Of a stretch of DNA of 64,000 nt, positions 1 to 9,799 are shown one piece after another. Source of the DNA: Pseudisothecium myosuroides (taxonomy: Eukaryota; Streptophyta; Bryopsida; Hypnales; Lembophyllaceae); contig OX637289.1 of the NCBI GenBank assembly GCA_951799445.1, forward strand, positions 48,522,264 through 48,586,263. Reading direction: 5' to 3'. Within the stretch, counting starts at the first letter, position 1, and every line of letters starts with the position of its first letter. Made by a program: the position numbers and the translations under genes. The notes beneath the pieces were generated by a model. The model did no database searches and had not been told where the DNA came from. It was given only the letters and a program-made list of their open reading frames with translations.

Positions 1-206
1 CCAAAATCAAAAGTTCCAATTTTAAGAATTTTCTAATAAAGAAAATACATGTCATTCCATTTCTAGTCTTAGAATTCTATAATGGAAGATACATAATCTA
101 TTTTCTTTAGATAATTTTTCTTAAAATTTATTTTCTCTGAATATGGATAAAATCTAAATAAAGGTATTTCTACTCTACATTTTAGCCACCATTAGCCAGG
201 ACCTTT

Positions 207-223
207 CCCCGGCAGCGGCGCCA
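207..223 (-). other. Primer-binding site (tRNA-Asp type) of a Ty3/gypsy LTR retrotransposon
   Basis: Read on the minus strand this stretch starts TGGCGCCG and continues GCTGCCGGGG. That is the complement of the 3' end of plant tRNA-Asp(GTC) with one mismatch, the usual primer of many plant Ty3/gypsy elements. Three bases separate it from an LTR that ends ...ATTACA on the minus strand (plus-strand position 227). The internal region of this element would run leftwards and out of the window, so no gag or pol can be seen. Confidence 0.6.
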
Positions 224-615
224 AAATGTAATGTAGATTTTGCCTACTCGACAAAACCCCAAGACAATAAATATAGGGGGGTAATTCCTCTAGGAAAGGT
301 CAATAAGTCTGATGTTTTATGACTAAAGTCACTCGTTTTGTATGGTGGATACTTGTTTACTTTGTTTTGTAGTTTGATTTATAGACAACAACCCAAGGAA
401 ATAGTAGAGAAGTTCTAAAATCTTGGGAATGGTCAAATAGTCACTTGTTTCCTAGGATGGAAAGGAATTCAATATGAACTATCAAACTATTTCTTAATAG
501 ACAATTTATACACTCTTATACCCAAGGGAATAATTTGTTGGCCAGTCCATTAAATAATGCTATGGGACGCATGATTGCTGTCTCGGTCCTGTCTAGTATG
601 CTAGGGGTATTTCAA

Positions 616-2871
616 GACAATTTGTCAGGTTGTTCAACAATTTGTCATGCATGATCTAGACTTTTAAGTGCAACAATTTGCATATATATTTATATATATA
701 ATATATAGATTCCTTAATTACCATAAAGTTTTTTTTTTTTACCATAACAATTTGTCCAGTCACTACTTAGCTAGCCAAATTACTAATTTTAAATGAGTAT
801 CACAAAGTCCCAGTCCTCTACAACAAATTGTCTCTATCTAATGCAGGGGGAATGAGTGTGTAATGCAATACAATTTATAACATCAACAACAACAAGGCAA
901 TTTATCTAACACATACACCCATACTTCAATCAATCACAGCATTTCCAAAATTCTCCTTACTCATCCAATACAAGTCTAAACATTAGCCAAAACAATTTTG
1001 ACATCCATAATACTCAACAGTCTACTCAATCACGTTTATTTATTTAGTCCCTCTAGTTCTACCTGATCTCAACCACCGGTCAGTTTACAGTACGTTCAGA
1101 GTACTGCGACAATTTGTCTATATACTACCTGTAGACGGTAGACCCGACTAGGAACTACGGCAAATTGTCTGGTAACAGTAACTACTGCAAACAATTAACT
1201 TCAACAGTAACACCCCGTTCAAGCCAAATTTGTCAATTAGATCTCTGGTTTTAAATCAATTTGAATCTCAGAGATCCAGACAATTTGTTTCTAATCTACT
1301 TGCTAAATTATCAACTCATGTTTTCAACCGTAAAGAATTTGAATTAAAATTGAATCCAGACAATTTAACTAACCACGCACCACACCAGATTCAATCACAT
1401 ACATACATTCAAGACAATTGGACTTCGTACATCAAACACATATAATAAATCCGTCAAATTGTCTTACCTGGATCCGCTCATACAGCATCCAGTCTTTAAT
1501 TTCCAACTTTTACACAAACTGGTTCAAAATATTCAAAATCACTCATTGCTCAAATTCATTGTTGGAACTGTTAGACAACTTGTCACTAATTTATTCTAAT
1601 CCTTAGAAACTGGTTCTAATTCTTTATCATAATTTACATTTATTACTTCGACAATTTGTCTACTTACAGCCTTACGCTAAATCTCTGATATTCCTCTCAA
1701 ACTACATAACTCATAGGATTGTAGCAGTCTGTACTTCACGAAGATTATAAATGTATTTAACAAGACCATTGGCCGAGAGTACGAATTAGAATAATACAAA
1801 AACTTATCTGTAAAATTAGCTGATCTGCATTGCTGGTTCCGGCAAATTGTCTTAGTCTGCACTCCGCCTCCACAGCATCCGCATTGTCGAACTAGTTGGC
1901 AAATCGCCTGCTTTGTTCGTTTTACGAGAGTCCCACAGACAAATTGTCTTCCAATCCCGATAAATTGCTATCCATTTCCTCACAGTACTCTCCGACAATT
2001 CAACTCATACACTCGTGATACGAAAACTAATTCAGTCAATTTGTCTTAACATGTATTCACAACCACATAATTCGCACAGATTTGCACCACACAGTTTCAA
2101 CAACTCAATACATAAATCACGACCCATAATTCCAGCTGAGTAAGCACACACATAATTTCACCGACAATTTGTTACACAAATCATTTCAACAACCATAAAT
2201 TCATCACAAGAAATCTGCACACAATTCTACACAAAGAATTTACAGTCACCTTGACGTCTCTCACAGTAGCAAAGCCTGTTCACTGGTTCGCAAAAGAATT
2301 CGACAAGTTGCCCAGTGTTACAATCTACTCATTGGATCAACACAAACAAGCTCACAATTTTATAAATTCCACAATCAAAACACAAGCACCAGGAAGACAA
2401 TTAGTCACAAGTAAACGATGAGATCCAATCACTGGATACTCAAGACAATTTGTTAAATTAATTCACAGTTCAGAGGATCCAATCACTGGATCTTGACTGG
2501 GAATTATAGAATGCTCAATTTAGTCCAATCCCTGGATCTAAATTTAGAGCTTATAGACAAATTGTTTATAAGAAATATTATATTATTGAAGAAGTTCAGA
2601 GTACATGAAGACGAGACAATTTGACAAAGCTATTTGATAACCGAGTAAGTGAGAGAGAGAAAATGACAAATTGCCTGGCTATATGCAAAACTAAAGACAA
2701 CTATTCAAACCCGAAGTGTAGAGTCAACTTGTCTTTTGCCATCTTAAACCTTTTATGTGTTTTTTTTTTCTTCTAAATTCTTTCTAATCTGGCAATTTGT
2801 CCATATTACTACTCTATTGTGTGAACTCTTCGTCAATTTGTCTCTATTTACACTATTCACAGCAAATTGTC
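616..2871. repeat. Dispersed array of the 11-bp palindrome GACAAWTTGTC
   Basis: About 24 exact or one- to two-mismatch copies were read by eye, in both centre variants. Examples: 616-626, 636-646, 747-756, 822-832, 1108-1118, 1160-1170, 1279-1289, 1453-1463, 1574-1584, 1650-1660, 1841-1851, 1938-1948, 2035-2045, 2163-2173, 2443-2453, 2556-2566, 2614-2624, 2665-2675, 2722-2732, 2791-2801, 2832-2842 and 2862-2871. The sequence between the sites is not conserved, so this is not an ordinary tandem repeat. The exact form GACAAWTTGTC is about two-fold symmetric around one central A/T. Confidence 0.8.
2422..2539. repeat. Three copies of a second palindrome, GATCCAATCACTGGATC type
   Basis: Copies at 2422-2438, 2476-2492 and 2523-2539, spaced about 50 bp, each a two-fold symmetric GATCCA/TGGATC pair around a 5-base centre. 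They lie inside the GACAAWTTGTC array. Confidence 0.6.
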
Positions 2872-2889
2872 AAAAAATTGAAAATTTCA

Positions 2890-5236
2890 AGAGACTACAG
2901 GGAGCCCGAAGGTGTAGATTTTAGGAAGGGCCAGCCAATACACCAGCCAACATACTGGATACATACATCAGCCATCGGGCTAGTCGGCTTGACTGTAGTT
3001 GGACTGAATTTGGAACCCAATACTATTGGATTTCCAGACCAAACGAGACGATGCCCTGCGGGGCCCCAACCACCTTTTTAAAAAAAAAATTGACCATACT
3101 AAGGCTAAAATTTTGGAATCCAGGTAGGGGTGGACAAAAATCAAATTAGAACCAAGAGAACACAAGAGGGAGGGGGGAGAAAGAGAGGCTGCAACTCCAC
3201 ACACCACCTGTACAAAAAACTCCCAATCCAAACTACATCACCACGAAACAAGCCTACAAACAATGATGAAGAATTAAAGAAGAAGAAGAGGATATAGGAG
3301 GAGAAAGGAGAGAGACGATAAATAGTGCCTAGCTAGATGATTAGGTAGGAAATCTAGAGAACTTCTTGCGACCGTTGGGAAAAGGATTAGGATGACGCAA
3401 AGGAAGAGTGCGTAAGGGGGTAGGAGTCTCATTAACATCTCGCGGAGTTTGAGACTAGAGTTGTAAGACCACTATCAAAACGGTTGGTGGAATAGTTCTA
3501 GAATAGAAGAAAGAAGAGGAAAGAAAAGAAAAGGAAAAGAAGAAAAAGAAAGAAGAGAGTTAGAACATCATAGGTGTAATTTTTTCTATAAATTAAGCCG
3601 TGGGCCTTGGGAAAAAAGAAAAAGAACAAAAGAAAACAATAGCAAGTGACCACCATGGAGCACGAGGATGCGCATGCGGAAGGGAATGACGTCATTTCCA
3701 ACACCAGCAATAACGAGATGGATCATTAAACTAATCCTAGTTGTTTTTTCCTAATTAGCTAGTAATTGTCTTAATTAGTCCTTAATCCACATTAGAGAGC
3801 CAAGATTAGCGTGAATTAGAAGTTTAGATTCAAAAGTTTATAGATTAGGAATAGAGGTTTCCGAAAACATATTACATTTAAGATTTGGCTTTAAATTGAC
3901 CATGATAGGATAAGTTAAGCGGTAGGGGGTAGGATGGATGAACGGGTTTAAAACCTCATCCAAAAAGAAACACTGAACAAAAATTAGGGATTTAGATTAG
4001 AAGGAGAATTTAGGATTAAAATTAGGGATTAATTAGTAGTTAAAAACTAGAGTCAAATTAAAGTTTTAATTGAAAACATTAAATTCTAAAAGTAAAAAGT
4101 TAGAGTTAATTTGGAAGTTTTATCTAAGGGTTGAATTCTCAAGTCAAATCTTAGGGTAAGTTTAAAAGTAGAAGTTTAGAGTTAATTTAGGAGTCAAAAA
4201 TCCAAGTAAGAGTAGAAGTTAGAAATAAAGATTTTAGAGTAAATTTACGAGGTAGAAATTAAGAGTAGAACTAGGAGTTAAATTTTGAAGTTAGAAATTG
4301 GAAGTTAGAGTTAAATTGGAGGTTAGAATTTAGATTTAAACTTAGAAGTCAAAACTTGGAGTGAAAATTAGGTAGTAGAATTCAAAGCTAGAAGTAGAAG
4401 TAAAAAGTTAGAAGTAGAAGTTAAATCTTAGAGTTAATTTTTTGGAAGTAGAAAATCTAGAGTCAAAAGTGAAACCGTAGTCAAACCTAGAGGTTAAAAA
4501 TTGGGATTAGTTTTGGAAGTAAAAAGTTAGAGTTAAAAGTCAAAACATAGAGTTAAATTTTGAGGGTAAATTTTAGAGTCAGTTTGGAAGTAAAAACCGA
4601 GAGTAAAAAGTCAAAATATAGAGTTAAATTCAAAGGATAAATTTTAGAGTAGTTTAGAAGTAAAAAAACTGAAAGTAAAAGTGAAAACATAGAGTTGAAT
4701 CCAAGGGGTAATTTCTGGAGTTAATGTAGAAATAAAATTGTAGAGTAGAATTTAGAGGTTAAACCATAGTGTTCAAATTAACCTTGTGAAGTAAAAATCT
4801 AGAGTCAAAATAGATCTTAGAATCAACCTTAGGGGTTAAAACCTAGAATTGTACCGGAAGTTAAAAAACAGAAGATAGTCTTAGGATTTTATGGAAGGAA
4901 CCTAGGGGGTCCCATTTCAGTTAGTTATGGTTGTTAGCAATGGCACCAACTACCCAATCTACATTCGACATAGGATAGATAGTTAGTACGGTAGAATTTC
5001 ACCGTTAGATCACCATAATACATGATCATTGGCAGTTAGCTTGGGAGTCATCACATGCATCTCTAGGCATTTTTTTTGCCCATCTACGACGCTGAGAAAA
5101 CATTAGCAGAAGATCCATTGCTTGGAAGGCACAGTGGACTACGCTTACAACATTTCCTTAAATTATAAAGTGGATAAAAGTTAAGAACCTGGTTGTGTTT
5201 GCTTTATTACCAATGGTGGGTAATCTAGCGCCCACA
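2890..5236 (+). mobile_element. Solo-LTR family A, 3' fragment (copy 0a)
   Basis: This matches the right half of the complete family A copies: the GATGCCCTGCGGGG block near 3050, the leader exon, the long degenerate AGAGTTAAAAGT-type tract and the terminal block ending TCTAGCGCCCACA at 5236. The left half is missing. The internal tract from about 3980 to 4880 is a degenerate short-period purine-rich repeat with no coding potential. Confidence 0.75.
3655..3717 (+). CDS. LTR leader exon, copy 0a (splice donor lost)
   Basis: ATG in a strong plant context (accATGG) opens 21 codons, MEHEDAHAEGND onwards, colinear with the other four family A exons. The GTGAGT donor seen elsewhere is replaced by ATGGAT and the frame stops shortly after, so this copy looks dead. 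Confidence 0.45.
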
Positions 5237-5683
5237 ATACCTCCAAAGACATTGACTTCCTCTCCTTTATTTTTTGTTTCCACGTGCTCTAAGGAATCTT
5301 GAAGTTGAAAAAAAATTTAGAAGGTCAAAGAGGCACTTTTCTCTGCGTCCTATTGTTTATGTACACATGCGCATTTTCTAATTGGTAAGAGTTGGCTGGC
5401 TACCAGCTATCATGTAGAATCCTACGTCCAAAATAAATGCCACCTAAGTTTATAGATCTACTTCTACGAGACTGCAAGGGGATAGACCCTCTATCCTTGG
5501 GACAAAAAAGTTTGTCATCCGCGAATGAACCCAATTGGACCATTCTATTGTCATTTGCCAGTGTGGAATCCACTTTGTTGACATTTGCATACAGCTTGCT
5601 GTACAGTGTGACCTTAGTTTGCGGAGTTGGCAAACATAAATGCTCACGCCCTGGCAAAGATGTCATCCACTTCAATAACGGAA
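5237..5683. other. Unassigned DNA between two family A fragments
   Basis: About 450 bp between the right end of copy 0a and the left end of copy 0b. Open frames exist on both strands around 5400-5690 but resemble no family I recognise. Neither a primer-binding site after copy 0a nor a polypurine tract before copy 0b is visible, so it does not look like the inside of a deleted retrotransposon. Confidence 0.4.
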
Positions 5684-6756
5684 TGTGAGCTCTCAATTTG
5701 TCACTTGGAACTCGTAGATTTATTTTTTTGAAATTTAAAATTTAAAGTTGATAAAAATATACAAAAAGCCATAAAAAGAGTATAGAACCAGAATAGGGTT
5801 GCGTCATACCCATTATAGTATTTGGTCTAGATTTGTGTTTATACCTAGAATTTCTCCAAACCTCGCCTAAAAATAGAGTAGAAATAATGAGATAGCGAGA
5901 TTTGTTGAATTTGAGTCACATAGCCCCGAAAGGGCTAAATCCCACCGTGAATGTGGTAATTCATGGCTAAGTTGATTCGAGGGATCCACAGTGAGGCCAC
6001 TAGGTCGGGTCTTAGAATTAGATTTCAAATTCCTCATTAGATCAATGAATTCCCAAAATCCCGATTGTTAGTATGCAGAAGCCACTAACACAAAATGGGC
6101 CTGTGCAGGAATCTACTGCCCAAGGATGGTGTCCTAGGAAAAATTCCATGCCAGGAGTTTAACGGCAGAATCGATTTGTCGAGATTCCTTCATCGGCAAA
6201 AGATTCCGGCACCATCGATAATTCAAGGAAATGGCCAGTTTGGATCTCCACTAATCAATTGTGCCAAGTACAGAAATGCATCCCCACATCTTTTGTGGGG
6301 CTCCCTAAGAGGTCCCATAAAAATTCCCGGCATCTTCCGACTTGCACAAGAACCTCTTCCGAGCGGTCAACTGTTCTAACCTCCAACGGGAATTTTGCGG
6401 AAATTTTCCAGGTTGCAGTAAAATCTCACTAAAAATTAGAGTAGCTTGTTTTATGTTAATAATGCACTCCGTTAAGTTTCACAACATTCCGATAGTGACA
6501 AGTACCCAAACCGGCGAGATTCCTTAGGAATTAACCACGTGGCGGGGTCCCCGCGAAGTTGACCAGCATTTTGGGATCAAATGACGGCGAAACAAAGTCA
6601 ACCAAGAGTCCTTTCCTTCTCTCTTACACCTACTATAGACCGTAGGCTAATTACTTTTCTCAAAATAGGAGACCCCCAAGATTTAGGAAATTACCACGAC
6701 TTGGTTTTTAATCTAAATTAGCCTATGATTTGGTTTTGGGTTCCGATACGGGGGGC
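5684..6756 (+). mobile_element. Solo-LTR family A, 5' fragment (copy 0b)
   Basis: Begins TGTGAGCTCTCAATTTGTC, as the complete copies do, and follows them to the ATACGGGGGG block, where it is cut by the repeat starting CCGCCAGGACC. It contains the GTGGCGG..CCCCGCG stretch and the Mse-like AT stretches found at the same offset in copies 1-3, but stops before the TATA box. Confidence 0.75.
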
Positions 6757-6900
6757 CCGCCAGGACCTACTCTAAGATAAAAAGGCAAAAAGAGGGGGAG
6801 GAGGAGGGATAAAAGGAAAAAGGAGGGGGAAGAGGAAAAAATAAAAAAAAGGAAAAAAGAGAGGAAAAAAAAACTTTTAAATTAATTGAAAACAAAACTT
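6757..6900 (+). repeat. Purine-rich repeat starting CCGCCAGGACCTACTC
   Basis: The same ~145-bp sequence recurs at about 50412-50563: a start of CCGCCAGGACCTACTCTAAG, then GGGGGAGG/AAAGGA purine tracts, then CTTTTAAATTAATyrAAAAC. It marks the breakpoint between copies 0b and 0c. Nature unknown. Confidence 0.55.
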
Positions 6901-7088
6901 TAATCTTAATCCTAGAGTTCTACTTCTAGAATTAATTTTTACTTCTCAATTTTCACTAGAAAATCTAACTTTTAACTTCTAATTTTTACCCTTGGATTTT
7001 TACTCCTAATTTTAGCCCTAGTTCTTACTTCCTAAAGTTAATTCTAAGTTTTGACTTTAGAATTTAATTTCTATAATTAAAACTTTAA

Positions 7089-8009
7089 CCCCTAAAGTAC
7101 CAAAGTCCCTTCGGGGGACACTTCAGATTTCGGGCAGGCCCGTGTGGCCTCAAATTTTGATTTGATTTTTAGAAACTTTTTTTGAAGATAGGGAATCACA
7201 TTAGCTTTCTAAAAATATAATTTTTTTTTCAATCGGTGCCCGGGAGCAAAAATTATGCCATCCTAAAGCAAAAAAGCAGTTCGGCGGGCAGAAAAAAATT
7301 TTAAAAAAAAAAGTTTTTAATTTTTTTAATTTTTTTTCCTCAAAGATCATGTTTTTGTCTACATCTGAAGCTTTGATTCATTCTATTTGGACTAATAATG
7401 AGAAAGTTATGGACAATCTTGTTTTTCGGGCAATTTAAGCATCTTCAAAAAAACTAACTTATAGAATTCATTTTTGAATGCAATTTTCAAAAAAATTTCA
7501 AAATTTTTTTTTGACGAGGTCAAGTTTTTTTGCAAGAACAATCCCACCATTGGGATTATGTTGTTTTAATTCCACCTAAGAGCTATTAACAATTTAGTAT
7601 TTTGTTCAATTTTGGACCTACTTCTATTTAACAATTTTTTTATATGTGAAAATCAAGGTTTGACATTCTGAAATTTTTTTCCCCGACTCTCAACTCAAAT
7701 TTTCAAGATAAAAAATTACAACTTTTTGTTGTGTAGTGCAAAAAAAATCCACAAATGGCCGTCAAAGTCATCTGAAATTGCAGGAAACAGTTCAAAAAAA
7801 CTTTTTTTTCCAACTTTGAATGCTAGTATCTTCCAATCAGAACGGTCAAATGTCTTGAAATTTTTACCACATAATCTGAGACAAGTGAAGTACAAGATCC
7901 TATGGTAAGATTCTAAAAAAAAAGTTTTTTTGGATTTAGGGAGTGATCGCAGCAGAAATGGCAGTTTTCAGTGGTTCCGGAGCCAGAAAATGCCTTGGTA
8001 TTTTAGGGG
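7089..8009 (+). mobile_element. TTAA-flanked non-autonomous element, copy M1
   Basis: A 921-bp element with inverted ends CCCCTAAAG...TTTTAGGGG, flanked on both sides by TTAA (7085-7088 and 8010-8013). TTAA duplication and CCC/GGG termini are the signature of the piggyBac superfamily. There is no transposase frame, so it would need a transposase supplied in trans. Near the left end is a small CCCTTCGGGGGACA hairpin also seen in M3. Confidence 0.75.
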
Positions 8010-8352
8010 TTAATTCGACTCTGGATTTAAACCGCTAATTAATTCCTGATTTTAATCCTAAATCCTCCTTCTAACCTAAATCCCTAATTTCTGTCCATTG
8101 TTTCTTTTGGATGAAGTTTTAATCACGTCCATCTATCCTACCCCCTATTGCTTAACTTATCCTAGCATGGTCAATTTAAAGCCAAATCCTAAATGTAATA
8201 TGTTTTTGGAAACCTCTACTTCTAATCTATGAACTTTTGAATCTAAACCTCTAATTTGCACTAATCTTGGCTTGCTAACGTGGACTAAGGGCTGACTAAG
8301 GAAATCAATGCTAATTAGGGAGGAAACACCAAAGATTAAATCAAATACTCAC

Positions 8353-8415
8353 TTCTTCACTGCTGGTGTCAGAGATGACCTCGTCCACATCCGCATCCGC
8401 ATCCTCATGCTCCAT
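8353..8415 (-). CDS. LTR leader exon, copy 0c
   Basis: On the minus strand, ATG plus 20 codons (MEHEDADADVDEVIS...SSEE) followed at once by a GTGAGT donor. Same 63-nt length as in the other copies, with substitutions only. Confidence 0.5.
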
Positions 8416-8605
8416 GGTAGTCTTTTATTTTCTTTTTCTTTTGTTTGATTTTTTCCCAAGCTAGCCGCTTAATTTTAGGAAATATTACACCTTTTGAGGT
8501 TCTAACCTCCTTCCTTTCCCCCTTCCTTTTTCTACAATGACACTATTCCACCAAATGTATTGATGGCGTCTTACAACTCTAGTTTCAAAGAACCAAGAGA
8601 ATTAA

Positions 8606-8660
8606 CCCCTAAAGGTTTTGCATGCGGTTTTGGAAAAAGTAGTCAAAAAAGGGGTGTTCA
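8606..8660 (+). mobile_element. Left end of a TTAA element (copy M4, truncated)
   Basis: TTAA at 8602-8605 is followed by CCCCTAAAGGTTTTGCATGCGG, close to the left end of M2 (CCCCTAAAGGACCGGCATGCG). No matching right end was found downstream, so the copy is either truncated or ends in an unrecognised form. Confidence 0.45.
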
Positions 8661-9790
8661 TGGAATGTGAGGAATGGGCACTAAGTGACAATTTTTTTTG
8701 GGTTTCCAACCGTAAGATCTTGAAGTTCTCTTTAGCTTTTAGGTGCCTACTAATTTCCAATCGTAAATTCTTTGAAATGAGTGAGATCTTATGGTGCAAA
8801 GTTCAATTTTTGTTTTTTTTTTACTGCAAAAATTTCGGGCAGCTGCACTTAGATTGTTGAATTCTACATGTATACAATTCCAATTTGGTGGTAACTCTTT
8901 GGATTAGTGTTTTTTCATGAATTAGGAACATGCCATAAAAATTTGAAAGTAATTGCACATGTAGAACATATAGAAAATGACATAATTGTAGACAAAGGTT
9001 TGTCAAAACTAGAGAACACTAGCATTTTTTCCATCAATGAATTACTCCTTCTAATCACCTCTGATCACAAATTTGAACGGTGGACACATTGGTATGTTCA
9101 TACTTCACCACAAAGAATCAACATTCCTAAATAAAAACAAAATCTCAAAATGGGGCCAAAAGAATTAAGCCCCAGCCTTTTGTGCATCAGTCATACTTGA
9201 GAGCAGCCCTTTAATGTTGGGTCTTCATCCTCCGCCCGCTCATTTCAGTCTGACAAATCCTCTTAGCTTCTGAATTCCCTAAAAATGTCTGAAAATAACT
9301 TAGACTACACTGACGGGTCCACAGACTACACATTCAAATAGATAAATGAAGTACATGGCACAAGTGACAGTGAGTTCCTCTCACTCCTCTGACGGAATTT
9401 TGTGCCTCAACAGTGCAGGTCAATAAAAATCGGAGTAAAGAAAGGGCTTGGGCCAAACATGGGATGAACTTGGGCCTGCATGAAACTGGGATGAGATGAG
9501 GGCCTTGCATCCGGTGTATCTTTTTTTTTTAATTTTTTAATTTTTTTAATTTTTTTAATTTGGAAAAAGGCCATATAGATGCAAACGGCCCACCACAGCA
9601 CCTGGCCAGGCCAAGTGTGGCAAGCACAAGCAAGCCCCTCAAGGAGTTGGGCCAGGCCAATTGTGGCCTGGTGCTCAACAAAATCAATTCTTTGCGATGA
9701 ATTTGTGTAAACATAAAAAAGAAGGTGGTGGTGGTGGGTATAAATGGGTCAAGCAAGACATTATAAGGTCTAAATGAGGTGAGGAAAAAC
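8661..9790. other. Intergenic, no supported gene
   Basis: Short open frames only. An AT run at 9520-9560 (TTTTTTAATTTTTT units) and a GC-richer GGCCAGGCC-containing patch around 9600-9680 stand out, but nothing was identified. The left border of the piggyBac-derived element must lie near the right end of this interval. Confidence 0.4.
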
Positions 9791-9799
9791 ACTATGAAC

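Larger units (their letters stand above)
227..2885 (-). mobile_element. Putative 5' LTR of the minus-strand gypsy element
   Basis: The CA end of the LTR is fixed by the adjacent primer-binding site. The other end is not defined: an inverted TG start was not found, and the limit given is where similarity to solo-LTR family A begins. The interval is AT-rich, holds no convincing ORF, and contains a dense palindrome array listed separately. It may be a long LTR, or a shorter LTR followed by unrelated repeat DNA. Confidence 0.3.
6900..8600 (-). mobile_element. Solo-LTR family A fragment in reverse (copy 0c), split by a TTAA element
   Basis: Reading the minus strand gives the family A middle section: the TAGTTTGAAACT..TTTCTAGAA block, the leader exon, the ACATATTACATTTAGGATTTGG block and the start of the AGAGTTAAAAGT tract. 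It is interrupted by the 0.92-kb element at 7089-8009; once that is removed the family A sequence is continuous. Confidence 0.7.

Noticed and set aside
207..223. A tRNA gene fragment
   Set aside because: Only the complement of a tRNA 3' end is present, three bases from an LTR end; no cloverleaf or anticodon arm.
5400..5696. Minus- and plus-strand ORFs of 83-98 codons between LTR fragments
   Set aside because: Both strands are open, there is no family resemblance, and the context is broken repeats.
8907..9134. A 75-codon plus-strand ORF
   Set aside because: Short, with no motif and no support from neighbours.
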